From RH-AL1 sp965277355 (GTDB lineage Bacteria; Pseudomonadota; Alphaproteobacteria; Rhizobiales; Beijerinckiaceae), in assembly GCA_965277355.1 (NCBI GenBank), contig CBDICN010000002.1:1364001-1428000 (forward strand): a stretch of DNA of 64,000 nucleotides, in the 5' to 3' direction. Positions 51,576 to 58,872 of the stretch are shown one piece after another. The translations under genes and the position numbers were made by a program. How positions within the stretch are numbered: position 1 is the first letter of the stretch; each line of letters starts with the position of its first letter. A model generated the notes under the pieces. The model was not told the DNA's origin, searched no databases, and saw only the letters and a list, made by a program, of their open reading frames with translations.

Positions 51576-52520
51576 ATGACGTCACACAAGCACGCGCCTG
51601 CCCTCAAGCCTGTGAGGCCGCCCAAGGAGCGGCGTCCCGCCCTCAGCATCCAGGTCGGCCCGACCACGATGTTCAAGTCCGGGCTGGCGCGGTTCGATCC
51701 GCGCGATCCCTACGCCTTCGCGATCTCGCTCTCGGGGCGCGACTTCGCCCTGCTGTTCCTCGCGGCCGAACTCTTGATCAACACGATGTTCGCGCTGCTC
51801 TACATCGCCCTCCCCGGTTCGATCGCGAACAACAACCCGCCGGGCTTCATCGGCGCCTTCTTCTTCTCGCTCGAGACGCTGGCGACCGTCGGCTACGGCC
51901 AGATGTATCCCGGCAGCGTCTATGGCCACGTGATCTCGGCCCTCGAAATCCTCACCGGCGTGATCTTCACCGCCATCGTCACCGGCCTGCTGTTCGTCCG
52001 TTTTTCGAGGCCCAAGGCCAAGATCGTCTACGCGTCGCATCCGGTCGTCACGACGCACAACGGCAGGCAGACCCTGATGCTGCGCATCGGCAACGCGCGC
52101 TCCAGCCTGCTCACGAACGCCACCGTCACCATCCACACGCTGATGCTGCAGATCTCGTCAGAAGGCCTTCAGTCCCGGGTGGCGCTCGAAATGCCGCTGC
52201 TGCGCAAGACGCTCCCGATCTTCGCGATCATGTGGACCGTGATGCATACCATCGACGAGCAGAGCCCGCTTCACGGCATGGATCCCGACACGATCGCCAA
52301 TGCCGATCTGCGGCTCTTCATCACTGTCTCGGCGAGGGACCAGTCCCTGAACCAGGACGTGTCCGACATCCATTCCTTCGAGGGCCGCGACATCCGCTTC
52401 GGCATGCATTACGTCGACGCCATCAAAGCAAAAGAGGACGGCCGCGTTTTCGCGGACTATGCTGCCATCAGCGAGGTGGAGGCCGATACGAACGGGGGCG
52501 CCCGACTGCCGGATGTCTGA
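51576..52520 (+). CDS. Inward-rectifier potassium channel (KirBac type)
   Basis: A 314-residue inner-membrane tetrameric K+ channel. Two helices (about residues 55-80 and 120-145) flank the pore loop ETLATVGYGQMYPG, whose TVGYGQ is the selectivity filter. The cytosolic Kir domain follows with GRQTLMLRIGNARSSLLTNA, LPIFAIMWTVMHTIDEQSPL and VSARDQSLNQDVSDIHSFEG. An N-terminal slide helix FDPRDPYAFAISLS precedes the first helix. The ORF is full length for KirBac. Two small exported-protein genes follow closely, so they may be co-transcribed. Confidence 0.94.
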   Translation: MTSHKHAPALKPVRPPKERRPALSIQVGPTTMFKSGLARFDPRDPYAFAISLSGRDFALLFLAAELLINTMFALLYIALPGSIANNNPPGFIGAFFFSLETLATVGYGQMYPGSVYGHVISALEILTGVIFTAIVTGLLFVRFSRPKAKIVYASHPVVTTHNGRQTLMLRIGNARSSLLTNATVTIHTLMLQISSEGLQSRVALEMPLLRKTLPIFAIMWTVMHTIDEQSPLHGMDPDTIANADLRLFITVSARDQSLNQDVSDIHSFEGRDIRFGMHYVDAIKAKEDGRVFADYAAISEVEADTNGGARLPDV

Positions 52521-52550
52521 CCCCTCCGCTGCCGATCACGGGAGTTCCCC

Positions 52551-53036
52551 TTGGATAGACGCTTCTTTAGTCGCACCGGCTTCGGCCTTTTCGCCGGTCT
52601 TACCGCGCTGTTCGCGACCCGCGTCGGGCCGGCCCGAGCGGCGGACGACGACAGCGATGCGCACAAGGTCGCCATCCAGGTCAGCTCCGGCGAGCGTCAG
52701 ACCCAACAGCTCGCGCTCGGCAACGCGGCCAATTACGCCAACTTTTACAAGGCCAAGGGCGAGCCCTACCAGATCGAGATCGTGGCCTTCGGCCCCGGCT
52801 ACGGGATGCTGCGCGCCGACATGTCGATGGTGAAAGGCGAGATCGAGACCCTGCAGAAGGAGCTCGGCAGCGCCCTGACCATCTCCGCCTGCCAGAACTC
52901 CCGCAGAGGCATCGCGCGGAGCGAAGGCAAGCAGCCCGAGGAGATCGTCCAGCTGCCGGGTGTCAAGGACACGCCGTCGGGCATCGTGCGCTGCGCCGAG
53001 CTGCAGCGCGACGACTGGAGCTACATCCGGCCATGA
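52551..53036 (+). CDS. Exported DsrE/DsrF-like protein
   Basis: A 161-residue protein starting at TTG 52551 with a GGGAG box seven bases upstream. The N-terminus MDRRFFSRTGFGLFAGLTAL is a signal sequence ending ARA. The mature part KVAIQVSSGERQTQQLALGN, QIEIVAFGPGYGML and SACQNSRRGIARSEGK resembles exported DsrE-type proteins, with a single Cys in the position used by sulfur carriers. It lies 30 bases after the KirBac gene and its stop overlaps the next gene (ATGA). Confidence 0.8.
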   Translation: MDRRFFSRTGFGLFAGLTALFATRVGPARAADDDSDAHKVAIQVSSGERQTQQLALGNAANYANFYKAKGEPYQIEIVAFGPGYGMLRADMSMVKGEIETLQKELGSALTISACQNSRRGIARSEGKQPEEIVQLPGVKDTPSGIVRCAELQRDDWSYIRP

Positions 53037-53527
53037 GCCGCCATGCGCCGGCCGGCACGTCGGCTCTCACACTCGCGGTTTTGACCGCGCTGGTCACCGC
53101 CGGGTGCGGCGGGGCGGCTAAGGCCGAGGAGCTGGTGTCGGGCTGGTCCGTGGACCTGATCGAGGCGCCGGCCGGCGAGGCCCGATCCTGTGCCGCGACC
53201 AAGATGACCGGGACCGACCGCGGCATCGGCTTCACCCAACTCGCGAGCGGGATGGAGTTCCTGACGGTGGCGGTCGAGGGCTGGTCCTATCCTGTCGGCG
53301 ACGAACTGTTCGAACAGCTGAAGATCGGCGAGGGGGCGCCCTACGAGCTCAAGGCCTTCGGTCAGAACAACGCGACCTTGGCAAGCGGCAAGTTCTCGAC
53401 CGATCCGGCGCTGAAGCGCGCCAAGACGCTCGAGGTCGCGATCGGCGACAAGCACGCGACGTTCGACGTGGACGGCCTCGATAAGGCCTTCGAGGCTCTC
53501 AGGACATGCGTGCTGCCGAAGGTGTGA
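53033..53527 (+). CDS. Exported protein, possible lipoprotein, function unknown
   Basis: A 164-residue protein whose ATG overlaps the previous stop by four bases. Residues about 10-24 are hydrophobic and end VTAGCGG, which resembles a lipobox but has Thr at the -3 position, so lipidation is uncertain. The mature part has VSGWSVDLIEAPAGEARSCA and a beta-rich pattern like IalB-type invasion proteins, with a Cys near each end. It is co-transcribed with the DsrE-like gene and perhaps the KirBac channel. Confidence 0.75.
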   Translation: MSRHAPAGTSALTLAVLTALVTAGCGGAAKAEELVSGWSVDLIEAPAGEARSCAATKMTGTDRGIGFTQLASGMEFLTVAVEGWSYPVGDELFEQLKIGEGAPYELKAFGQNNATLASGKFSTDPALKRAKTLEVAIGDKHATFDVDGLDKAFEALRTCVLPKV

Positions 53528-53528
53528 G

Positions 53529-55139
53529 CTACTGCAGCAGCGGTCTGCGCTCGGTGTAGATCGCCGCGACGATGACGCTCGGGCCGCGACGGCCGAGCGC
53601 CTCGCGCACGGCGTCGCGGGCATCGCCGGGCGTCGCGACCTCCTTCGCCGCACAGCCGTAGCCGCGCGCGATCGAGACGAGGTCGAGCCCCGGCAGGTCG
53701 AGGCCCGGCACATCGGGCGTGTCCTCGAGCAGCGCGAAGCTCTTCAAGATCGCATATTCGCTGTTGCTCGCCACCACGACGATCACCGGCAGCTCCAGAC
53801 GCGCCGCCGTCCACAGCGCCTGGATCGAGTACTGCATCGAACCATCGCCGATGAAGGCGAACACCGGCCTGTCGCGCCCCGATTGCCGCTCCGCCAGAGC
53901 CACGCCGACAGCCGCAGGCAGCCCGTAGCCGAGACCGCCACTGGACGGGAAGAAGTACGAGTCCGGTTCGGTCGCCGGCCAGTACCGCACCAGCGCGGCC
54001 ATGTTCGAGGGCGTCTCCTGAACCGCGATCGCGTGCGGGGGCCTCACCTGCGCCAACGCATGGAACAGCACGTCAGCCGTCATTGGCTCGGCCGAGGGCG
54101 GCGCCGGCGGCGTCTCCCGCGATGGCGGCACGGCGCGGGTGGGCGCGGCGACGAGGGTCGCCAGCAGCCGCGCGGCTTCCGCCGGATCGGCGAGGATGGC
54201 GTCGCCGACAGGCGCGCGGGCGATCTCCGCCGCATCGTCGTTGACCTGGACGAGTTTCGTGCCGGCCGGCAGGTAATCGCCGGGCACGTAGGGATAGTAG
54301 CGGAACACCGGCGCGCCGAGGACGAGCACCAGGTCGAAGCCCTGGAGCATCTTGCCGAGCGGGCCGAGGGCCGGCGGCAGGACACCCTTGTAGAGCGCGT
54401 GATCCTCCGGGAAGCTCGCAGCCTCGGTGAGAGGCGCCAGGAACACCGGACAGCGCAGCCGCTCGGCCAGGGCCACGACGGCGTTCCAGCCCTGCGATCG
54501 GGCGACGCCGGCGCCCAGCACCAGCATCGGGTTGCGCGCCTTGTCGAGCGTTTCGGCCAGCGGCCGCAGCGCCGCCTCCGACGCTGCGAGCCGCGTCCCG
54601 ATCGAGCGGGGCGGCACCGGTCGGCCGGCCGGCTTGTCCCAGTCGTCGAGCGGGAAGGAGACGAAGACGGGTCCGGTCGGCGGCTGTGTCGCGAGCGCGT
54701 GCGCCCGCAGCAACGCACCAGGGGCATCCTCCGCCCGCGCCGTCTCCAGCGCCAGCTTGACGTAGGGTCGCGGCAGCATCGTCGCGTCGGCGTTGGTGAG
54801 GAAGGGCTCGTGCAACAGCATCTCGCGGGTCTGCTGACCGGCGGTGACGATCATCGGCGTCTTGTTGTGCCAGGTCGTCATCAGGTTGCCCATTGCATTG
54901 CCGAGGCCGGCGGCGGTGTGCAGGTTGACGAGGACGGGGCGATGCATCGCCCGCGCCCAGCCGTCGGCCATCGCGATCACGCTCGCCTCCTGAAGGCCGA
55001 GTACGTAGGTGAAGTCGGACGGCCAGCGTTTGAGGAAAGGCTGCTCAGTCGAGCCGGGATTGCCGAAGACCGTCGTGAGGCCGAGATCGCGCATGAGGTC
55101 GCGGGTGGCGGCAAGCACGGTCGTCGATGCAGATGACAT
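53529..55139 (-). CDS. ThDP-dependent decarboxylase, benzoylformate decarboxylase-like
   Basis: A 536-residue thiamine-diphosphate enzyme. The closest recognisable pattern is benzoylformate decarboxylase: FGNPGSTEQPFLKRW (Ser of the active site), VLVNLHTAAGLGNAMGNLMT (catalytic His), and GDGSMQYSIQALWTAARLEL with the ThDP/Mg motif. The equivalent of BFD His281 (in a VFRYHQY motif) is Tyr here (VFRYYPY), so substrate or chemistry may differ. The Met at 55139 has AGGAGAG upstream. The gene is alone; no mandelate pathway genes are nearby. Confidence 0.88.
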   Translation of the reverse strand: MSSASTTVLAATRDLMRDLGLTTVFGNPGSTEQPFLKRWPSDFTYVLGLQEASVIAMADGWARAMHRPVLVNLHTAAGLGNAMGNLMTTWHNKTPMIVTAGQQTREMLLHEPFLTNADATMLPRPYVKLALETARAEDAPGALLRAHALATQPPTGPVFVSFPLDDWDKPAGRPVPPRSIGTRLAASEAALRPLAETLDKARNPMLVLGAGVARSQGWNAVVALAERLRCPVFLAPLTEAASFPEDHALYKGVLPPALGPLGKMLQGFDLVLVLGAPVFRYYPYVPGDYLPAGTKLVQVNDDAAEIARAPVGDAILADPAEAARLLATLVAAPTRAVPPSRETPPAPPSAEPMTADVLFHALAQVRPPHAIAVQETPSNMAALVRYWPATEPDSYFFPSSGGLGYGLPAAVGVALAERQSGRDRPVFAFIGDGSMQYSIQALWTAARLELPVIVVVASNSEYAILKSFALLEDTPDVPGLDLPGLDLVSIARGYGCAAKEVATPGDARDAVREALGRRGPSVIVAAIYTERRPLLQ

Positions 55140-55293
55140 GGACACTCTCCTGGACGGGTGCCCATTGTGCCCGAGTTCGCGTGTGCGCGCCAACCCTGAG
55201 ACCGCAAGCCGCTCGCGCAGTAGCGAAGCCGACGACCGCAACCGCGGCAGCCACAGGAGCGGCCGAGAAGCCGACAATCCGGAAAAAACAACC

Positions 55294-55368
55294 TGGAGCG
55301 GGCGAAGGGATTCGAACCCTCGACCCCAACCTTGGCAAGGTTGTGCTCTACCCCTGAGCTACACCCGC
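55294..55368 (-). tRNA. tRNA-Gly (anticodon GCC)
   Basis: On the minus strand the sequence folds as a full cloverleaf: acceptor GCGGGTG pairs with CGCCCGC, the D-arm has GCTCAGGGGTAGAGC, the anticodon loop TTGCCAA carries GCC (55334-55336), and the T-arm has GGTTCGAATCC. The discriminator is T and the CCA end is encoded (55294-55296). A T6 tract at 55283-55288 downstream may end transcription. Confidence 0.97.
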
Positions 55369-55500
55369 ATCCGTTCCGGGGCACGCCCCGGCTCGAACGA
55401 TATGGCGCAAACGGCGGCGGGATGCAAACGCAAATCGAGCAAACGAGGCGACGCGCTGCAGCCGCGGCATCGTTGCCGACGGCGGCGGGGCCGGCGAACC

Positions 55501-55516
55501 CGGCACGATGGTTGCC
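55501..55516 (+). promoter_or_regulatory. Candidate sigma-54 (-24/-12) promoter of the nitrate-assimilation operon
   Basis: CGGCACGATGGTTGCC carries GG at 55502-55503 and GC at 55514-55515, exactly ten bases apart, and both halves (GGCACG and TTGC) match the -24/-12 consensus. Transcription would begin near 55527, about 70 bases before the first gene. NtrC-sigma-54 control of nitrate assimilation is well known in this class. I did not find a clear NtrC dyad between the tRNA and this site. Confidence 0.7.
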
Positions 55517-55597
55517 TGCCGTTCGACGGACGGACGGCATCTCAACCACGGCAGCCGCGTGCACGTCTCACCTCGGCATTGGACAAACAGACACAGC

Positions 55598-56818
55598 ATG
55601 AGCGAGCCTCTCGTCATCGTCGGCCAGGGCATGGCCGGCACCAAGTTCGCCGAAGAAATCAGCCAACGCGCGCTCGGGCGCTACAGCGTGATCCTTGTCG
55701 GTGCCGAGACGCGAAGGGCTTATAATCGGGTCTTGCTGTCTTCGCTTCTCGCGCGCGAGGTCGAGGCCGACGACATCGAGTTGAAGCCGCGAGGCTGGTG
55801 GGCGAAGAACGGTATCACCAACGTCTTCGGCCGCCCTGTCACCGCTATCGATCGCTCGAGCAAGAGCGTGACGATCGGCGACGGCGTCACCTTGCGCTAC
55901 TCCAAACTCGTGCTGGCGACCGGCTCGCACCCGATACGGCTGCCGAAGCCGGGCATGGACCTGCCGGGCGTAATCACCTTCCGCGAGATGGACGATGTCG
56001 ACGTTATCTTGAACGGCGTGAAGGCTGGCCGCCCCGCGGTGGTGATCGGCGGCGGCCTGCTCGGGCTGGAGGCCGCCTACGGGCTCGCCAAGGCCGGCGT
56101 CAAGGTCACGTTGCTGCATCTCGGCACCCGCTTGATGGAGCGCCAGCTCGACCAGCCGGCGGCGCTTTTGCTGAAGGCCGCCATCGAGTCGAAGGGCTGC
56201 GAGGTCCTGCTCGGGGCCGACACCGCGCGGGTACGCGGCTCTTCGCGCATCGAGGCGGTCGAACTCGCCGACGGGCGGGTTATCCCTGCCGATCTCCTGG
56301 TCTGCGCCGTCGGCGTACGCCCCAACGTCGATGTCGCCAAGCCCGCGGGCCTCGAGTGCGGTCGCGGGGTCCTCATCGACGACCAGATGCGCACCTCCGA
56401 TCCCGATATCTACGCGATCGGTGAGTGCGCCGAGCACCGGGGCATTGCCTACGGCTTGGTCGAGCCGGCCTACGAGCAGGCGCGGGCGCTGGCCCGGACG
56501 CTCGCCGGCGAGCCCGACGCCACCTACGAAGGCTCCGTGCTGGCCACGAACCTCAAGGTGTCGGGCGTTTCGCTGTTCTCGGCCGGGGACTTCCTGGGCG
56601 AAGGCAAGCAAGCGGTCGTCTACCGGGACCACGGCCAGCACATTTATAAGAAGATCGTCATCGACGACGATCGCCTCGCCGGCGCCGTCCTTTACGGCGA
56701 TACCGCAGACGGGCTCTGGTACCTCGATCTCATCAAGTCGAGGCGTCCGCTGGCGGAGATGCGCAACGATCTCATCTTCGGGCGCGGCATCGCCGAGCAG
56801 GTGGCCGCGGCGGCCTAG
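55598..56818 (+). CDS. NAD(P)/FAD-dependent oxidoreductase of nitrite reduction (NasB/NirB N-terminal type)
   Basis: A 406-residue flavoprotein. It begins MSEPLVIVGQGMAGTKFAEE with the FAD-binding GxGxxG, then the family loop YNRVLLSSLLA. The NAD(P)-binding motif is VVIGGGLLGLEAAYGLAKAG and the second FAD contact DPDIYAIGECAEHRG. This matches the N-terminal domain of NirB-type nitrite reductases and separate assimilation flavoproteins. It likely feeds electrons to NasA or NirA. First gene of the operon, with a sigma-54-like promoter upstream. A 278-base leader-like gap separates it from nirA. Confidence 0.88.
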   Translation: MSEPLVIVGQGMAGTKFAEEISQRALGRYSVILVGAETRRAYNRVLLSSLLAREVEADDIELKPRGWWAKNGITNVFGRPVTAIDRSSKSVTIGDGVTLRYSKLVLATGSHPIRLPKPGMDLPGVITFREMDDVDVILNGVKAGRPAVVIGGGLLGLEAAYGLAKAGVKVTLLHLGTRLMERQLDQPAALLLKAAIESKGCEVLLGADTARVRGSSRIEAVELADGRVIPADLLVCAVGVRPNVDVAKPAGLECGRGVLIDDQMRTSDPDIYAIGECAEHRGIAYGLVEPAYEQARALARTLAGEPDATYEGSVLATNLKVSGVSLFSAGDFLGEGKQAVVYRDHGQHIYKKIVIDDDRLAGAVLYGDTADGLWYLDLIKSRRPLAEMRNDLIFGRGIAEQVAAAA

Positions 56819-56883
56819 CGCCGTCGTATCCGTCCTTCGGCATAGGCCTTGCTCGAGTATGGTCCGTCGCGCGCCCCCAAGAA

Positions 56884-57000
56884 CGGCTGGGCTTGGAGCC
56901 GGAGCTTGGATTTCCCGGTCGGCGGAGATCCGGCCTCATCATGCGTGTCCATTTCCTCGGCACGGCTGACGCTTCGGGAGGCACGGCCGCCGAGGTTTTT
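56884..57000 (+). promoter_or_regulatory. Intra-operonic hairpin leader with attenuator-type terminator before nirA
   Basis: Three hairpins are visible. The first is CGGCT/AGCCG with an eight-base loop (56884-56901). The second is GGTCGG/CCGGCC with a seven-base loop (56917-56935). The third has a CCTCGGC/GCCGAGG outer stem (56955-56961 with 56989-56995) plus an inner GGC/GCC after a two-base bulge, and is followed by T5 (56996-57000). The third is an intrinsic terminator, 96 bases before the nirA ATG. Nitrate-operon leaders with an antiterminator protein (NasT or NasR) have this layout; the regulator is not in the window. Confidence 0.55.
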
Positions 57001-57052
57001 GGCACTGCACAAAAGCTGGGTGCAAAGACCTCGATGCAACGCACCTTGGTTC

Positions 57053-57086
57053 GACATGGAACGCGTGAAGACATGGAACGCGTTAA
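57053..57086. repeat. 17-bp tandem duplication just before nirA
   Basis: The unit GACATGGAACGCGTGAA is followed directly by GACATGGAACGCGTTAA (57053-57069, 57070-57086), with one mismatch. Each copy contains an ATG; the second is in frame with nirA, but the Shine-Dalgarno AAAGGAGAG after the repeat points to the ATG at 57097. Confidence 0.85.
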
Positions 57087-57096
57087 AGGAGAGACG

Positions 57097-58872
57097 ATGG
57101 GCGGCGACTTCACGGCCGAACAGAAACGCTTTCTCGAAGGGTTCACCTCCGGTATCCAGGTCGGACGGGTGCGGGCGCCGGGCAGCGGTAGGGCAGCCGC
57201 CACGCCGGGCGTGCCGTCAGCGCCGAGCGGGCCGGACGCGTTGCATCTTGCGGCACAGGCCAAGCAGGAAGCCGCCGGCAAGAAACTTGTCGATCCCGAG
57301 AAATGGAAGCGCGAGGAGCATCCTTTCGACGCCTACCAGAAGCTGAAGGACCAGGCGGCAAAGAACGAGTTTCCGAAGGCCGCAGACACCTTCCGGTGGA
57401 AGTTCTACGGCCTTTTCTATACCGCACCGAACCAGGACTCTTTCATGTGTCGGTTGCGGATCCACAACGGGATCCTCACGCACTGGCAGTTCGCCGGCAT
57501 CGCCGATCTGTCCGCCCGGGCAGCCGGCGGCTACGCGCATGTCACCACCCGAGCCAACCTGCAAATCCGCGAGATTCCGGCGAAGGACAGCGTCAAGGTG
57601 ATCGAGCGGATCGTCGACCTCGGCCTTGCTTCGAAGGGGTCCGGCGCCGACAACATCCGCAACGTAACCGGCGACGCCACCGCCGGCATCGCACCGGGCG
57701 AGCTGCTGGACACGCGCCCCTATGCCAAGGACTGGCACTTCCACATCCTCAACAACCGCGTGCTCTACGGGCTGCCGCGCAAGTTCAACGTCGCCTTCGA
57801 CGGCGGCGGCCCGATCCCGACGCTTGAGGATACGAACGACATCGGCTTTCAGGCGGTCGAAGTGATAGCCGGCGCCCCCATCCAGCCCGGCGTCTACTTT
57901 CGGCTGATGATCGGCGGCATCACCGGCCACAAGGACATCGCCCGCGACACCGGCGTTCTCCTCGCGCCCGAAGAGGCAACGAAGGTGGCGGACGCCATCG
58001 TCAAGGTCTTCATCGAATCGGGCGACCGAACGGACCGCAACAAGGCGCGCCTCAAGTACGTGCTCGACGATTGGGGCTTCGACAAATTCCTGAACGCGGT
58101 CGAATTAAAGCTCGGCTGGCGGATGCAGCGGGTGGCCGCCGAGCATGTGGCGCCGCGGCCCACCCAGGACCGGCACGCGCATATCGGCGCGCACCCGCAG
58201 AAGCAGACGGGATTGAATTATGTTGGCGTGGTGCTGCCGGTCGGTAAGATGCTCTGCGAGCAGATGCACGAACTGGCCGCCGTCGCCGGCGACCTCGGCG
58301 ACGGCGACATCCGCCTCACCGTCTGGCAAAATCTGCTGATCTCCGGCATTCCGGACGACAAGCTCGACCAGGCTAAAGTCCGAATCGAATCGACCGGTCT
58401 CGAATGGCGCGCCTCGTCGATCCGTGCCGGGCTCGTCGCCTGTACCGGTTCGCAGGGCTGCAAGTTCGCCAACGCCGCCACCAAGGTGCATGCGACGGAG
58501 ATCGCCGAGTGGTGCGAGCCGAAGGTCGCGCTCGACCAGCCGGTGAACATCCATCTCACCGGGTGCCATAATAGTTGTGCCCAACACTATATCGGGGACA
58601 TCGGCCTCGTTGGCGCGCGCGTGTCGATCAACGAGGACGGCGACACGGTGGACGGCTACGACATTGTCGTTGGCGGCGGCTTCTCGGACAAGCCGTCGAT
58701 CGGCCGCGAGCTCTACCCCGGCGTCAAGGCGGAGGACGCGCCACGTCATGTGGAGCGTCTGCTGAAAAGCTACATGGCCCATCGGTCCGGGCCCAAAGAG
58801 ACGTTTCAGGACTTCGCGGTGAAACGCGAAGTCGAAGAGTTAAAGGAGCTGGCTGAGAAGGTGTCGTCATGA
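57097..58872 (+). CDS. nirA: Assimilatory nitrite reductase, NirA-like siroheme/[4Fe-4S] hemoprotein
   Basis: A 591-residue hemoprotein that reduces nitrite to ammonia with six electrons. The nitrite/sulfite reductase repeat begins near residue 110, with YAHVTTRANLQIREIPAKD, NIRNVTGDATAGI and FNVAFDGGGPIP. The cluster and siroheme Cys are C449 and C455 (ACTGSQGC) and C490 and C494 (GCHNSC). The N-terminus DFTAEQKRFLEGFTSGIQVG resembles that of the next gene's product. A sulfite reductase cannot be excluded, but the nitrate reductase neighbours favour nitrite. ATG 57097 has AAAGGAGAG upstream. Its stop overlaps the next start (ATGA). Confidence 0.93.
   Translation: MGGDFTAEQKRFLEGFTSGIQVGRVRAPGSGRAAATPGVPSAPSGPDALHLAAQAKQEAAGKKLVDPEKWKREEHPFDAYQKLKDQAAKNEFPKAADTFRWKFYGLFYTAPNQDSFMCRLRIHNGILTHWQFAGIADLSARAAGGYAHVTTRANLQIREIPAKDSVKVIERIVDLGLASKGSGADNIRNVTGDATAGIAPGELLDTRPYAKDWHFHILNNRVLYGLPRKFNVAFDGGGPIPTLEDTNDIGFQAVEVIAGAPIQPGVYFRLMIGGITGHKDIARDTGVLLAPEEATKVADAIVKVFIESGDRTDRNKARLKYVLDDWGFDKFLNAVELKLGWRMQRVAAEHVAPRPTQDRHAHIGAHPQKQTGLNYVGVVLPVGKMLCEQMHELAAVAGDLGDGDIRLTVWQNLLISGIPDDKLDQAKVRIESTGLEWRASSIRAGLVACTGSQGCKFANAATKVHATEIAEWCEPKVALDQPVNIHLTGCHNSCAQHYIGDIGLVGARVSINEDGDTVDGYDIVVGGGFSDKPSIGRELYPGVKAEDAPRHVERLLKSYMAHRSGPKETFQDFAVKREVEELKELAEKVSS

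Noticed and set aside
57001..57022. TGCAC...GGTGCA palindrome before nirA, resembling an NtrC dyad.
   Set aside because: The total length is 19 bases instead of the 17 of the NtrC consensus, and it lies downstream of the terminator hairpin, so it was not called.
56893..57096. An extended N-terminus for NirA starting at 56893 or at the ATG at 56941.
   Set aside because: The stretch contains the hairpins and tandem repeat, and the only good ribosome-binding site (AAAGGAGAG) serves the ATG at 57097, where the conserved N-terminus begins.
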